Below, piece after piece: positions 9,125 through 16,993 of a DNA stretch of 64,000 nucleotides (its first letter is position 1; the number at the start of each line of letters is the position of its first letter). The stretch is from positions 356,012 through 420,011 of the forward strand of contig JAEURJ010000009.1 of assembly GCA_016789305.1 (NCBI GenBank). The letters are read 5' to 3'. The DNA comes from Anaerolineales bacterium. GTDB taxonomy: Bacteria; Chloroflexota; Anaerolineae; Anaerolineales; Villigracilaceae. The notes under the pieces were generated by a model, which had not been told where the DNA came from, made no database searches, and saw only the letters and a program-made list of their open reading frames with translations. The position numbers and the translations under genes were made by a program.

Positions 9125-10303
9125 TTATTGCGCAAGCAACGTCATCGGGACCGGCATGAAGACCAAAACGAAGATGATCAACATTAACACAGCAAGCGCG
9201 CGACGGGTTGGGTCGAGAGCGGTGATTTGATCCAACGGCTGCGCCTGCACACGTCCCAGCCAGAAGAGCAATGCCGCCCACAGCCACCATCCACTCCAGA
9301 CAAAACCGAGCATCAAAAGCAACCCAACAATATATGGAAAGGCTTTCTTTGCTTTATCACCGAACAACCCGTAGACTACATGTCCGCCGTCCAATGTACC
9401 GGCAGGGATAAGGTTCAGGCCGGTAACCAACAATCCACCCCAACCGGCAAAGGCAACAGGATGAATGAACACGTCCAGGCCGCCAAACGGCACCGGCTTT
9501 CCCGTGAAGAAATATTGAATCCAATAAAAAATGGTTTGTGGTTCAACAGGAGCCGGCAGCAGTTTTCCAAACACAATGAATTTCGCCAGTAGATACATCA
9601 AGGAATTACCTTCAATATACCCGTTAGGGCTTGGTTCAATCTTTCCTAATGCGGAAAGTTGAAGGCCATAAAGCAGCACAGGAATCGCGACAATTAACCC
9701 CGCCAGCGGACCTGCAATGCCGATATCAAACAAAACCCGCTTATTCTTCGGGGTGCCTCGCATGAGAATAGCCGCGCCCATTGTTCCAAGTGGGCTTAAT
9801 GGAAAAGGAATGAAATATGGAAGAGTGGCGGGGGTCTTGTGATAACGGCTCATAAAATAATGTCCAAATTCATGCGCCAGCAAAATCCCCAATAAGCTCG
9901 CTGCAAAGGGCAAGCCTGTAGGGATTGCCCTCGCCAATGCAAGCAATTGTCCCATCGCATCCTGCGGAATTGGACCTTCCGGCTGCGCCCCGGCCAGCAT
10001 CACACTCAAAACTGTCAGCACAAATAAGATTACATTCGTGGACACTTTATCCGGTTGTTGTTCCGGTTGCTTTGGCGCAATATAGATCACATGTCTGTCT
10101 TCTTCCAGGCGAAACAAAGGCATCAGGGAATATTGAGCCAGCGCATCGGTCAACTGGTCAAAAGCGGCAACAGAATCTTCAATAAGCAATTCACCACGAA
10201 AGCGAACGAGCGTGCCTTTTAGGGGGTCCATGCTGGTCACATCATCGATGCGAAAAACACGCCTGACGATATTATTCAACACTTCAGTTTCAGGGACGGA
10301 CAT
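9125..10303 (-). CDS. Site-2 protease family (M50) intramembrane zinc metalloprotease
   Basis: This multipass protein has the zinc site HEFGH at residues 144-148 and the third-ligand motif TLDGGH with Asp305, which define M50 intramembrane proteases. The N-terminal 85 residues form a soluble domain, as in the plant EGY-like branch. AAGGAG lies 5 bases before the second of two tandem ATG codons, so translation likely begins at 10303 (392 residues). The open frame continues upstream through the selenocysteine tRNA gene but has no translational signal there. Such proteases often release membrane-bound anti-sigma factors; the target here is unknown. Confidence 0.85.
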   Translation of the reverse strand: MSVPETEVLNNIVRRVFRIDDVTSMDPLKGTLVRFRGELLIEDSVAAFDQLTDALAQYSLMPLFRLEEDRHVIYIAPKQPEQQPDKVSTNVILFVLTVLSVMLAGAQPEGPIPQDAMGQLLALARAIPTGLPFAASLLGILLAHEFGHYFMSRYHKTPATLPYFIPFPLSPLGTMGAAILMRGTPKNKRVLFDIGIAGPLAGLIVAIPVLLYGLQLSALGKIEPSPNGYIEGNSLMYLLAKFIVFGKLLPAPVEPQTIFYWIQYFFTGKPVPFGGLDVFIHPVAFAGWGGLLVTGLNLIPAGTLDGGHVVYGLFGDKAKKAFPYIVGLLLMLGFVWSGWWLWAALLFWLGRVQAQPLDQITALDPTRRALAVLMLIIFVLVFMPVPMTLLAQ

Positions 10304-10357
10304 CATATCTCCTTGAGAGCAGTCACAGGGTAAAGCCCTGTTCATCATATTAAAAAG

Positions 10358-10451
10358 CGGGAGTGGATGGGAGTCGAACCCACCGCGACCCGCAACGCGA
10401 CCCGCCACAGGTTTTGAAGACCAGGAAGCCCACCGGGACCTAACCACTCCC
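10358..10451 (-). tRNA. selC: Selenocysteine tRNA, anticodon UCA
   Basis: The 94-base RNA has an 8-bp acceptor stem (GGGAGTGG with CCACTCCC), anticodon loop CTTCAAA with anticodon TCA, a long GC-rich variable arm, and the T arm GTGGG-TTCGACT-CCCAT. The 8+5 acceptor/T stem plan and the loop sequence are those of tRNA-Sec. The discriminator is G and CCA is not encoded. The anticodon stem has one T-T mismatch and the D arm pairs less cleanly than in E. coli. A five-T run follows directly. selA, selB and selD are not in this window. Confidence 0.88.
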
Positions 10452-10458
10452 GCGTACA

Positions 10459-10487
10459 AGCATAACCTACCGAATGCAGTTTCGCAA
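10459..10487 (-). promoter_or_regulatory. Promoter of the selenocysteine tRNA
   Basis: TTGCGA and TATGCT are separated by 17 bases on the minus strand, and the mature tRNA begins 7 bases after the -10. This fits transcription starting at or next to the tRNA 5 prime end. Confidence 0.6.
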
Positions 10488-10557
10488 GTTATCCTCATTT
10501 CTTATTAACAAATCTGAGCGCACGCCATTTGCAGAGGGGTTGAATAACAATCTCCAT

Positions 10558-10586
10558 TTGCCAGAAACAGGAAAGGAGGCTATAAT
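10558..10586 (+). promoter_or_regulatory. Promoter of tRNA-Pro
   Basis: TTGCCA, a 17-base spacer and a consensus TATAAT precede the tRNA by 14 bases. Confidence 0.85.
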
Positions 10587-10600
10587 GCCACTCGCTCAAA

Positions 10601-10674
10601 CGGGGCGTGGCGCAGCCCGGTAGCGCGCTTGCATGGGGTGCAAGAGGTCGCAGGTTCGAATCCTGTCGCCCCGA
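10601..10674 (+). tRNA. tRNA-Pro, anticodon GGG
   Basis: The acceptor stem is CGGGGCG with CGCCCCG, the anticodon stem CTTGC/GCAAG encloses ATGGGGT with anticodon GGG, and the T loop is TTCGAAT. The discriminator is A and CCA is not encoded. It reads the CCC and CCU proline codons. Confidence 0.95.
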
Positions 10675-10704
10675 CAGCTAACCCTTCAATGGGAACAAGT
10701 AAGG

Positions 10705-10740
10705 AAAACCGTCCTGCCGGAAGGACGGTTTTATTTTATT
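10705..10740 (+). terminator. Terminator after tRNA-Pro
   Basis: AAAACCGTCCT and AGGACGGTTTT form an 11-bp stem with a 6-base loop, followed by ATTTTATT. Confidence 0.92.
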
Positions 10741-10759
10741 GTAAGATCACGAGCTTACC

Positions 10760-11128
10760 ATGTCGTCAAACGAACCATTCACACGATCAAAGACAACAAA
10801 CAAGCATTCCATCATCAGCCTCATTCTCGGCATCCTCACACTGTTGGTGTTTTGCGGCAGCATCGTCATCCCCATTCCACTCACCAGTTTTATCTGCGCA
10901 CCTGTCAGCGCGCTGATCGGATTGGGTGCCTTGATCTACGGATTTGTATCGCTTCAAAAAATCAAACAAAACGATGAAACCGGTCATCCCATGGCATGGA
11001 CCGGAATCCTGATCGGCGGGTTTGTGCTGCTTTGTCTTCTCTGCATGATCATTGCCATCGCATCCTTGTTTTACTTTTCACCTGGCACAATCCCTGTACC
11101 GGAGTTCATCCAGAAATTCCAATTGTAA
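10760..11128 (+). CDS. Small membrane protein, DUF4190-like
   Basis: The 122-residue protein has two strong hydrophobic segments (about residues 16-55 and 78-105) separated by a polar loop that includes SLQKIKQNDETGHPMAWTGI. The order helix, GLGALIYG, polar loop with GHPMAWTGI, helix matches the small DUF4190 family of unknown function. It follows the tRNA-Pro terminator and is on the strand of the bifunctional nuclease gene 42 bases downstream. No good ribosome binding site is evident before the ATG. Confidence 0.6.
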   Translation: MSSNEPFTRSKTTNKHSIISLILGILTLLVFCGSIVIPIPLTSFICAPVSALIGLGALIYGFVSLQKIKQNDETGHPMAWTGILIGGFVLLCLLCMIIAIASLFYFSPGTIPVPEFIQKFQL

Positions 11129-11140
11129 AATTTGCCTTTA

Positions 11141-11149
11141 TGCTAAAAT
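11141..11149 (+). promoter_or_regulatory. Extended -10 element before the bifunctional nuclease gene
   Basis: TGCTAAAAT fits an extended -10 (TG-n-TAAAAT) 21 bases before the ATG at 11171. No clear -35 is seen. Confidence 0.35.
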
Positions 11150-11170
11150 AGCCACATCGGAGTTCATTCC

Positions 11171-11743
11171 ATGTCAGATATGATTGAAGTACAAATCGAT
11201 AGCATTCGCGTTCACCTCATGGCACCGCATCGTGTGGTGGTGTTAAAGGAAGTCAACTCGGAACGTTATCTCACCATTTGGGTCGGGCCATACGAAGCAG
11301 AGGCCATTACCGTTGCCCTGCAGGAAGTTGAAATGGTTCGCCCGCTCACCCACGATCTCATTAAAAACATATTCAACGCTTTCAACGCCCGCATCACCCG
11401 CGTCGAAATTTTGCGTTTGCAGGATGATATCTTCTACGGCAATATTGTCGCGAATGCGGAAGGACGCGAGATCAATATTGATTCACGTCCTTCGGATGCC
11501 ATCGCCATCGCCGTCCGCGCTCATGTGCCGATCACAGTCAACAGAAGCGTGATGGACTCGGCAGGACAATCTCCGGAGCAGGATCTGCCTGAAACGGCCG
11601 CTCCTGCCGCGCCTCAGAGAGAAGCGCCTCCCCCACTCACTGAAGAAGGAAATGACCGATTAAACGTCTTCAAGGATTTCCTTGACAAGCTCGACATTGA
11701 CGATGCAGACAAAAAAGACAAACCCGATTCACCCACACCCTGA
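11171..11743 (+). CDS. Bifunctional nuclease family (DUF151) protein
   Basis: Residues 1-125 match the BFN/DUF151 domain: EVNSERYLTIWVGPYEAEAI followed by RPLTHDL and the core SRPSDAIAIAVRA. Plant relatives have RNase and DNase activity; the bacterial role is not settled. The C-terminal 65 residues are a Pro/Glu/Asp-rich, probably disordered tail that is unusual in its length. It ends 15 bases before dnaB, so the two genes probably form an operon with the replication proteins downstream. The start has CGGAGT about 10 bases upstream. Confidence 0.85.
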   Translation: MSDMIEVQIDSIRVHLMAPHRVVVLKEVNSERYLTIWVGPYEAEAITVALQEVEMVRPLTHDLIKNIFNAFNARITRVEILRLQDDIFYGNIVANAEGREINIDSRPSDAIAIAVRAHVPITVNRSVMDSAGQSPEQDLPETAAPAAPQREAPPPLTEEGNDRLNVFKDFLDKLDIDDADKKDKPDSPTP

Positions 11744-11758
11744 AACTGATATCCCTCA

Positions 11759-13132
11759 ATGACAGATTATTTCCCTGAAACAGATTCACCCGCCCCCGCC
11801 GCTCCGACCATTCCTCACAGCCGAGAAGCAGAAGAAGCCGTCGTAGGGGCGGTGCTGATTAATCCCGAAGCCTATTACGACGTTGCCCAATTTCTGGCTG
11901 CGGATGATTTTTATATTCACCGTCACCAATGGATCTGGGAAGCCTATACGCGTTTACACGAACAGCGCATTCCCACCGACCTGCTCACTCTCTCTGAAGA
12001 GCTTGATCGAATGGGTCAGCTTCAAGAGATCGGCGGTTCGGCATATCTCACTTCTTTAATTAACCAGGTTCCATCTTCCCTCAACGCAGAATCCTATGGC
12101 CGCATTGTGGAAGGACATTCCATTCGCCGCAAGATGATCAATGCCGCAAACAAGATCGCGTCGCTGGCATATAGCGAAGAAAATGTGATCGACACGGTAA
12201 TGAATGAGGCGGAGAAGGCCATCTTCAACGTCAGCGAGCGCCGACTCAAACACGACCTCCAACCGATTGCCTCGGTCCTGAGCGATTACTATGACCGCAT
12301 CGACGAACTCGCCAAACGTCCCGATGACATTATGGGCGTCCCCACAGGTTTCATTGACCTCGACCGCATATTGAACGGCCTTAACAAATCCGATTTGATG
12401 ATCATCGCAGGTCGTCCTGGTCAGGGTAAGACAGGCTTTTTGCTTTCGATTGCCAAGAACGCGGCACTCACCCATAAAAAGAAGGTCGCCATCTTCTCGC
12501 TGGAAATGTCAAACGAACAGGTGGTGCAGCGTTTGATCTCCAACGAAACCGGTATTGACTCGCAGCGCCTGCGCAGCGGCAAACTTACTGAACAGGAATG
12601 GCCGCTCTTCACCCATTCCATTGAAGTATTTTCCGATACAAAATTATTTCTCGACGACACCCCAGCCATCACGCCGATGCAGTTGCGTACAAAGTGCCGC
12701 CGCCTGCACATGGAGCATGGACTCGACCTCATCGTCGTAGATTACCTACAATTGATGGGCGGTGACACTCGCAACGACAACCGCGTGCAAGAAGTGTCCT
12801 ACATTTCTCGCAACTTAAAAATTCTCGCACGCGAATTAAATGTGCCCGTTCTCACCGCCGCACAATTAAGCCGCGCAGTCGAACAACGTACCGACAAACG
12901 CCCGGTACTTTCCGACTTGCGCGAATCTGGCTCCCTCGAACAGGATGCCGATATCGTCATGTTCATTTATCGTCCTGATCAATATGAAAAAGATAGCGAT
13001 AAACATAACGTGGCTGAGATCATCATCGCGAAGCATCGCAATGGTCCCGTGGGCAGCGTGGAGTTGGTCTTCCGCGGTGCGTTGACGAAGTTCGAGAACG
13101 CCGCCACCAAGGTCTTCCGCCCGAACGAATAA
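11759..13132 (+). CDS. dnaB: Replicative DNA helicase DnaB
   Basis: A full-length (457 residues) hexameric 5 prime to 3 prime fork helicase. The N-terminal domain starts at PHSREAEEAVVGAVLI. The RecA-like domain has Walker A GRPGQGKTG near residue 219, Walker B VVDYLQLM, and the arginine-finger region near HRNGP. No intein is present. The next two genes encode a DnaD-domain protein and a DnaC-like loader, so this is a compact helicase plus loader locus. A small 9-bp hairpin sits just after the stop codon at 13138-13161 without a T run, so transcription can continue. Confidence 0.95.
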   Translation: MTDYFPETDSPAPAAPTIPHSREAEEAVVGAVLINPEAYYDVAQFLAADDFYIHRHQWIWEAYTRLHEQRIPTDLLTLSEELDRMGQLQEIGGSAYLTSLINQVPSSLNAESYGRIVEGHSIRRKMINAANKIASLAYSEENVIDTVMNEAEKAIFNVSERRLKHDLQPIASVLSDYYDRIDELAKRPDDIMGVPTGFIDLDRILNGLNKSDLMIIAGRPGQGKTGFLLSIAKNAALTHKKKVAIFSLEMSNEQVVQRLISNETGIDSQRLRSGKLTEQEWPLFTHSIEVFSDTKLFLDDTPAITPMQLRTKCRRLHMEHGLDLIVVDYLQLMGGDTRNDNRVQEVSYISRNLKILARELNVPVLTAAQLSRAVEQRTDKRPVLSDLRESGSLEQDADIVMFIYRPDQYEKDSDKHNVAEIIIAKHRNGPVGSVELVFRGALTKFENAATKVFRPNE

Positions 13133-13170
13133 TTTGTAAGGGCATAGCGACGCTGTGCCCCAACAGAAAT

Positions 13171-13836
13171 ATGATGAATAAATTTTCAGGCTTTACCTCC
13201 TCTGAAACATTCACCCAGGTTCCGGATGCGCTCTTTCACATGCTGAAAGAGATCGAAGATGCGGAAGAATTAAAGATCGCGTTTTACAGCATCTGGCGCA
13301 TCGAACATATGGAAGGAAATTTCCGTGCGTTGGGAGAAAAGGATTTCCAGGCTGGGTCGCTTGGGTTGAGCATTAAAGAGCTCCAGCGCGGGCTGAAGAA
13401 ATGCGTGGAACGAGGAATCCTGCTCAAGGCGGAGAAAGAGGCGAATGTCCTCTATTTCCTCAACTCTCCCCGCGGACGATTATCTGCCGAGGCATTTGCG
13501 AAAGGTCAAGCGCAGAAATCATCCAAACCAAATCCTGCGCCGCGTGAAGCATCAAATGTGTTCAAATTGTATGAAGAAAACATCGGTGCACTCACCCCGT
13601 TGATCGCAGATCGGTTGAAGGATGCGGAGGAATTGTATTCCGCCAAATGGATCACCGATGCGATTGGGCTGGCAGTGGAAAACAATGCAAGAAATTGGAA
13701 ATATATTGAAGCGATCTTAAAGCGCTGGAAGGAAGAAGGCCGTGCCGAAAAGCAAGATAGACGAAACAATAAAAAAGATGGCGATGAGAGCCTCCACAGA
13801 AAAATCGAGCAGCTTAGAAATCGCTCCAAAAAGTGA
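13171..13836 (+). CDS. DnaD-domain replication protein
   Basis: The 221-residue protein has an N-terminal winged-helix-like half. A C-terminal DnaD/DnaB_2-type helical domain (about residues 128-195) begins VFKLYEENIGALTPLIADRL and ends in IEAILKRW. In Firmicutes such proteins remodel DNA and help load the helicase at origins and restart sites. The last 30 residues are highly charged. The gene starts with two consecutive ATG codons at 13171 and 13174; no ribosome binding site decides between them. Its 3 prime end overlaps the loader gene by 95 bases if the GTG start of that gene is correct. Confidence 0.75.
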   Translation: MMNKFSGFTSSETFTQVPDALFHMLKEIEDAEELKIAFYSIWRIEHMEGNFRALGEKDFQAGSLGLSIKELQRGLKKCVERGILLKAEKEANVLYFLNSPRGRLSAEAFAKGQAQKSSKPNPAPREASNVFKLYEENIGALTPLIADRLKDAEELYSAKWITDAIGLAVENNARNWKYIEAILKRWKEEGRAEKQDRRNNKKDGDESLHRKIEQLRNRSKK

Positions 13837-15148
13837 TTTGCTCGGAGATCCAAAATGCCCGCACTGCCAGGGTGTGGGCTATTTGCGTTCTGATGTTCCA
13901 GTGGGTCACCCTGATTTCGGCAAGTTGGAAGTATGCGTGTGCCGCCGATCCAAGGTTGCCAATTTGGTGCGAGATCGTTTGTTTGCGATGAGTCATCTCG
14001 ACGAGTTGAAGGATCTAACCTTCGAATCTTTCAAGCCGCGTGGCCGCAAGGGACTCGGCGAAATGCAAACACGCTCGATCGAGATGGCATTTAATCATGC
14101 CCAACATTATGCTCAAAATTTAAAAGGCTGGCTCTTGCTGCAAGGCGGATATGGCTGTGGAAAAACACACCTCGCAGCTGCGATTGCAAATTATGTGGTC
14201 GGCATGGGCGTGCCCACTTTATTTTTGACGGTCCCCGATCTTTTGGACGCCTTGCGCTTCGCCTACGGTTCGGAGGATACGACGTTTGAAGAACGTTTTG
14301 AACAAATTCGTACCGCGCGGCTGCTGGTATTGGATGATTTTGGAACCCAAAATGCCACAGGCTGGGCGCAGGAAAAATTATTTCAGATCGTTAACTATCG
14401 TTACATCAACAAGCTTTCCACGGTGGTGACAACCAACCTGATGCTGGATGAAATCGAAGCACGAATCCGTTCGCGTCTTTCGGACCCGGAGCTGGTCAGC
14501 GCAGTCAGAATGTCCGCACCCGATTATCGCCGCCCAATGGAAGACACCAGCCATCCCGAACTTTCCTCACTGGACTTGCTTGCCGGCAAAACATTCGGCA
14601 CTCTCGAAGACCGTGTGGATGAAAAACTGGCATCCGAAGAGCTCAAGTCTTTACAGCGGGCGATCAAGACCGCGCATTCATTTTCAGAGAAACCCAAAGG
14701 CTGGCTGGTTTTCGAGGGCACGTACGGCTGCGGCAAGACCCACATCGCCGCAGCCATTGCCAACTACCGCGCCGGACTGGGCGATCCCCCACTGTTCGTG
14801 ATGGTTCCGGACTTACTCGATCATCTGCGGGCAGCCTTCAGCCCCAACTCGGGCACCAGCTACGACCGTCGCTTCGACGAGGTCCGCACCGCATCACTGC
14901 TTGTGTTGGATGACCTCGGTGCGCAGTCCGCCACGCCGTGGGCACGCGAGAAATTGCACCAGCTCCTAAATTATCGCTACAACGCCGAACTCCCCACTGT
15001 CATCACATTGGCCAAGGAAAACATGGATCACGGCCAGATCGATGAACGGATCATCACAAGAATGATGGATGAGCGCATTTGCGATTATGTGAAGATCGAA
15101 GCCCCTGCCTATCAGGGCAAGGGCAAGCGGAAAATCGGCAAAAAATAA
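13742..15148 (+). CDS. DnaC-like helicase loader with two tandem AAA+ modules
   Basis: The N-terminus has a zinc-binding pattern, CPHC at residues 39-42 and CVC at 65-67. It is followed by a DnaC/DnaI-type AAA+ module (Walker A 135-142, GGYGCGKT; Walker B LLVLDD 194-199) and then a second complete module (Walker A 326-333, GTYGCGKT; Walker B LLVLDD 386-391). The two modules are about 191 residues apart and clearly homologous, including VPDLLD and NYRY motifs. Usual loaders have one module and about 250-310 residues; this has 468. The GTG at 13742 has AAGGAAG 6 bases upstream; ATGs at 13778 and 13784 are alternatives. Confidence 0.85.
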   Translation: MPKSKIDETIKKMAMRASTEKSSSLEIAPKSDLLGDPKCPHCQGVGYLRSDVPVGHPDFGKLEVCVCRRSKVANLVRDRLFAMSHLDELKDLTFESFKPRGRKGLGEMQTRSIEMAFNHAQHYAQNLKGWLLLQGGYGCGKTHLAAAIANYVVGMGVPTLFLTVPDLLDALRFAYGSEDTTFEERFEQIRTARLLVLDDFGTQNATGWAQEKLFQIVNYRYINKLSTVVTTNLMLDEIEARIRSRLSDPELVSAVRMSAPDYRRPMEDTSHPELSSLDLLAGKTFGTLEDRVDEKLASEELKSLQRAIKTAHSFSEKPKGWLVFEGTYGCGKTHIAAAIANYRAGLGDPPLFVMVPDLLDHLRAAFSPNSGTSYDRRFDEVRTASLLVLDDLGAQSATPWAREKLHQLLNYRYNAELPTVITLAKENMDHGQIDERIITRMMDERICDYVKIEAPAYQGKGKRKIGKK

Positions 15149-15167
15149 TCTGCTCACACTAAATTCA

Positions 15168-15200
15168 CAAAAAACGGCCTACACCCGGCCGTTTTTTGTA
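15168..15200 (+). terminator. Terminator after the helicase loader gene
   Basis: AAAAACGGCC and GGCCGTTTTT form the stem with a short loop, followed by further Ts. Confidence 0.92.
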
Positions 15201-15214
15201 TTAACCACAGAATC

Positions 15215-15229
15215 ATCAACGTGGTTGAT
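15215..15229. promoter_or_regulatory. Palindrome upstream of the FTR1 permease gene
   Basis: ATCAAC-GTG-GTTGAT is a perfect 6+3+6 inverted repeat about 95 bases before the permease ATG. It could be a regulator site, but no regulator is adjacent. Confidence 0.3.
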
Positions 15230-15323
15230 AACTGGTATCAAGCGGCCAACTAGATTCATCCGGCGGCCTCGCTTATAAACAAGATAATTAATACCGAAAA
15301 TCACATATAAGGAAAAGAAACAA

Positions 15324-16187
15324 ATGCTTCCCTCTTATTTACTTTCCCTGCGCGAAGGCCTTGAAGCCGCCCTTATCATTGGCATCGTGCTGGGTGCTTT
15401 GCAAAAAATCCGCCGCACCGACCTTGCTCCCATGCTATGGTATGGCACGCTGGCTGCGGTCGGCGTCAGCATCCTTACAGCCATCCTGCTTACCGTGCTT
15501 GGTCTAAGCCTCGAAGGCAGCGCTGAACAAATCTACGAAGGCATCACCATGTTCATCGCCGCCGGTCTGCTCACATGGATGATCTTCTGGATGGGCCAAC
15601 AAGCTCGTACACTCAAAGCTGAACTCGAAGCGGATGTCAACAAAGCGGCTGCTTCCACAAATAAGCGTGCGCTTTTCTGGATGGCCTTCATCGCCGTGGT
15701 ACGCGAAGGTGTGGAACTTGCCTTCTTCATCACTGCCGCATTCTTTGCCGGCAATAATCAAAACTTGGGAACAAACGCCATTCAAACTCTTGCCGGTGTC
15801 GTTCTGGGTTTGGGCACTTCCATTTTGCTGGGCTGGTCACTCTTTGCCACCACTGTTCGCCTTGACCTGCGCCGTTTCTTTCAGGTCACCGGCTTCATAC
15901 TCATTTTGTTCGCGGGTGGACTCGTCGCTCACGGAATTCATGAATTCAACGAAATCGGCTGGATTCCCAACATTATCGAACACGTTTGGGATGTCAACAC
16001 AGTGGTCGATGAAAATTCCGTCTTCGGCGAATTACTCAAGACCCTCTTTGGGTATAACGGCAATCCATCCCTGACGGAAATGATCGGATACTTTGCCTAT
16101 CTCATCATCGTCGCGATCTTCTTCCAGCGAAACAACACGATCAAGCAGGATAAAAAGATCGGTCAACCGCAGGCGCAAGCCGGGTAA
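15324..16187 (+). CDS. FTR1 family iron permease
   Basis: This multipass inner-membrane protein (287 residues, about seven helices) has the two REXXE motifs that bind iron in FTR1/EfeU permeases: REGLE at residues 10-14 and REGVE near 127. The first lies in the first helix, as expected. No EfeO or EfeB partner is in the window, so it may act as a stand-alone permease. Ribosome binding site AAGGAAAAG precedes the ATG. It is flanked by terminators on both sides and so is a single-gene unit. Confidence 0.9.
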   Translation: MLPSYLLSLREGLEAALIIGIVLGALQKIRRTDLAPMLWYGTLAAVGVSILTAILLTVLGLSLEGSAEQIYEGITMFIAAGLLTWMIFWMGQQARTLKAELEADVNKAAASTNKRALFWMAFIAVVREGVELAFFITAAFFAGNNQNLGTNAIQTLAGVVLGLGTSILLGWSLFATTVRLDLRRFFQVTGFILILFAGGLVAHGIHEFNEIGWIPNIIEHVWDVNTVVDENSVFGELLKTLFGYNGNPSLTEMIGYFAYLIIVAIFFQRNNTIKQDKKIGQPQAQAG

Positions 16188-16201
16188 ATATCGTTTTTAG
16201 G

Positions 16202-16242
16202 AACAGGCTTCAGGTCCAATGTGACCCGAAGCCTGTTTTTTT
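16202..16242 (+). terminator. Terminator after the FTR1 gene
   Basis: AACAGGCTTC and GAAGCCTGTT pair across a 16-base loop and are followed by a run of Ts. Confidence 0.9.
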
Positions 16243-16246
16243 ATCC

Positions 16247-16274
16247 TTGACAAAGTTCGGAAAATAAATATACT
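16247..16274 (+). promoter_or_regulatory. Promoter of the NAD salvage unit
   Basis: A consensus TTGACA at 16247-16252 and TATACT at 16269-16274 are separated by 16 bases. The expected start site falls at about 16281, three bases before the ATG of the regulator gene. Confidence 0.8.
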
Positions 16275-16298
16275 AAGTGTATAATGAACACTAAGTAT
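16270..16298. promoter_or_regulatory. Probable NrtR operator spanning the start codon
   Basis: ATACTAAGTGT and ACACTAAGTAT are 11-base arms of an inverted repeat (10 of 11 positions symmetric) with a 7-base spacer. The repeat covers part of the -10, the start site and the ATG at 16284 of the regulator gene, so binding would block initiation of its own operon. Confidence 0.7.
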
Positions 16299-16943
16299 GA
16301 GCAGCCAGGCATTACCGTTGACCTTGCGATCTTCACAATCAGCAACAATAAGCTCAAAGTGATGCTGATCAAAAGAGCCGAAGAGCCTTTTCGAGATACA
16401 TGGTCCATGCCGGGCGGGTTTCTACTGCATGGCGAATCGCTGGAGGAAGCCGCCCACCGCGTGTTATGTGAAAAAACCGGTGTGAAGAATGTGTATATGG
16501 AGCAGCTTTACACGTTCGGTGACCCGAAGCGCGATCCGCGCTCCCGCGTGATCACTGTCGCCTACTTCGCATTGATCCCATGGAAGGAACTCGACCAACC
16601 GGAATCACAAAAAGTGGCTGACCTCACCTGGTCCGCTGTCGACGGCCTTCCCAAACTTGCATTCGATCACAAAATCATTCTCAATTATGCGGTGAAACGT
16701 CTGCGCGCAAAGGCAAGTTACAGCAACATCGTGTACGGCCTGATGCCCAAACAGTTCAGGCTTTCGGAACTTCAAAGCATGTACGAGATCATCATCAACG
16801 ATAAGTTGGATAAAAGGAACTTTAGAAAACAAATGCTTGCGACCGGTCTGCTTGAAGAAACTGGAAAAAAAGATATTACCGGCGCGCACAGACCTGCCAT
16901 GCTATATCAATTCAAAAAAATGGAAATTGCTTTTTTCAACTAA
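16284..16943 (+). CDS. nrtR: NrtR-type Nudix-domain transcriptional regulator of NAD metabolism
   Basis: The N-terminal 140 residues are a Nudix domain; the C-terminal part is the winged-helix domain typical of NrtR regulators (YGLMPKQFRLSELQSMYEII). The Nudix box begins GGFLLHGESLEEAAHRV, but the catalytic REUxEE core reads RVLCEK, so the first Glu and one of the metal-binding Glu residues are replaced. It probably senses ADP-ribose or a related product and does not hydrolyse it, as known for NrtR. The two downstream genes are NAD salvage enzymes. The ATG has no ribosome binding site and lies next to the predicted transcription start. Confidence 0.85.
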   Translation: MNTKYEQPGITVDLAIFTISNNKLKVMLIKRAEEPFRDTWSMPGGFLLHGESLEEAAHRVLCEKTGVKNVYMEQLYTFGDPKRDPRSRVITVAYFALIPWKELDQPESQKVADLTWSAVDGLPKLAFDHKIILNYAVKRLRAKASYSNIVYGLMPKQFRLSELQSMYEIIINDKLDKRNFRKQMLATGLLEETGKKDITGAHRPAMLYQFKKMEIAFFN

Positions 16944-16993
16944 AGCTCTTTTGGGGGCTAAGCCCTCGAAAAGCGACCATACAGGAAAACAAA

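Noticed and set aside
10304..10498. N-terminal extension of the M50 protease
   Set aside because: The open frame runs through the tRNA-Sec gene; the ribosome binding site supports a start at 10303.
13138..13161. Terminator after dnaB
   Set aside because: A 9-bp hairpin is present but no T run follows; the downstream DnaD gene is likely co-transcribed.
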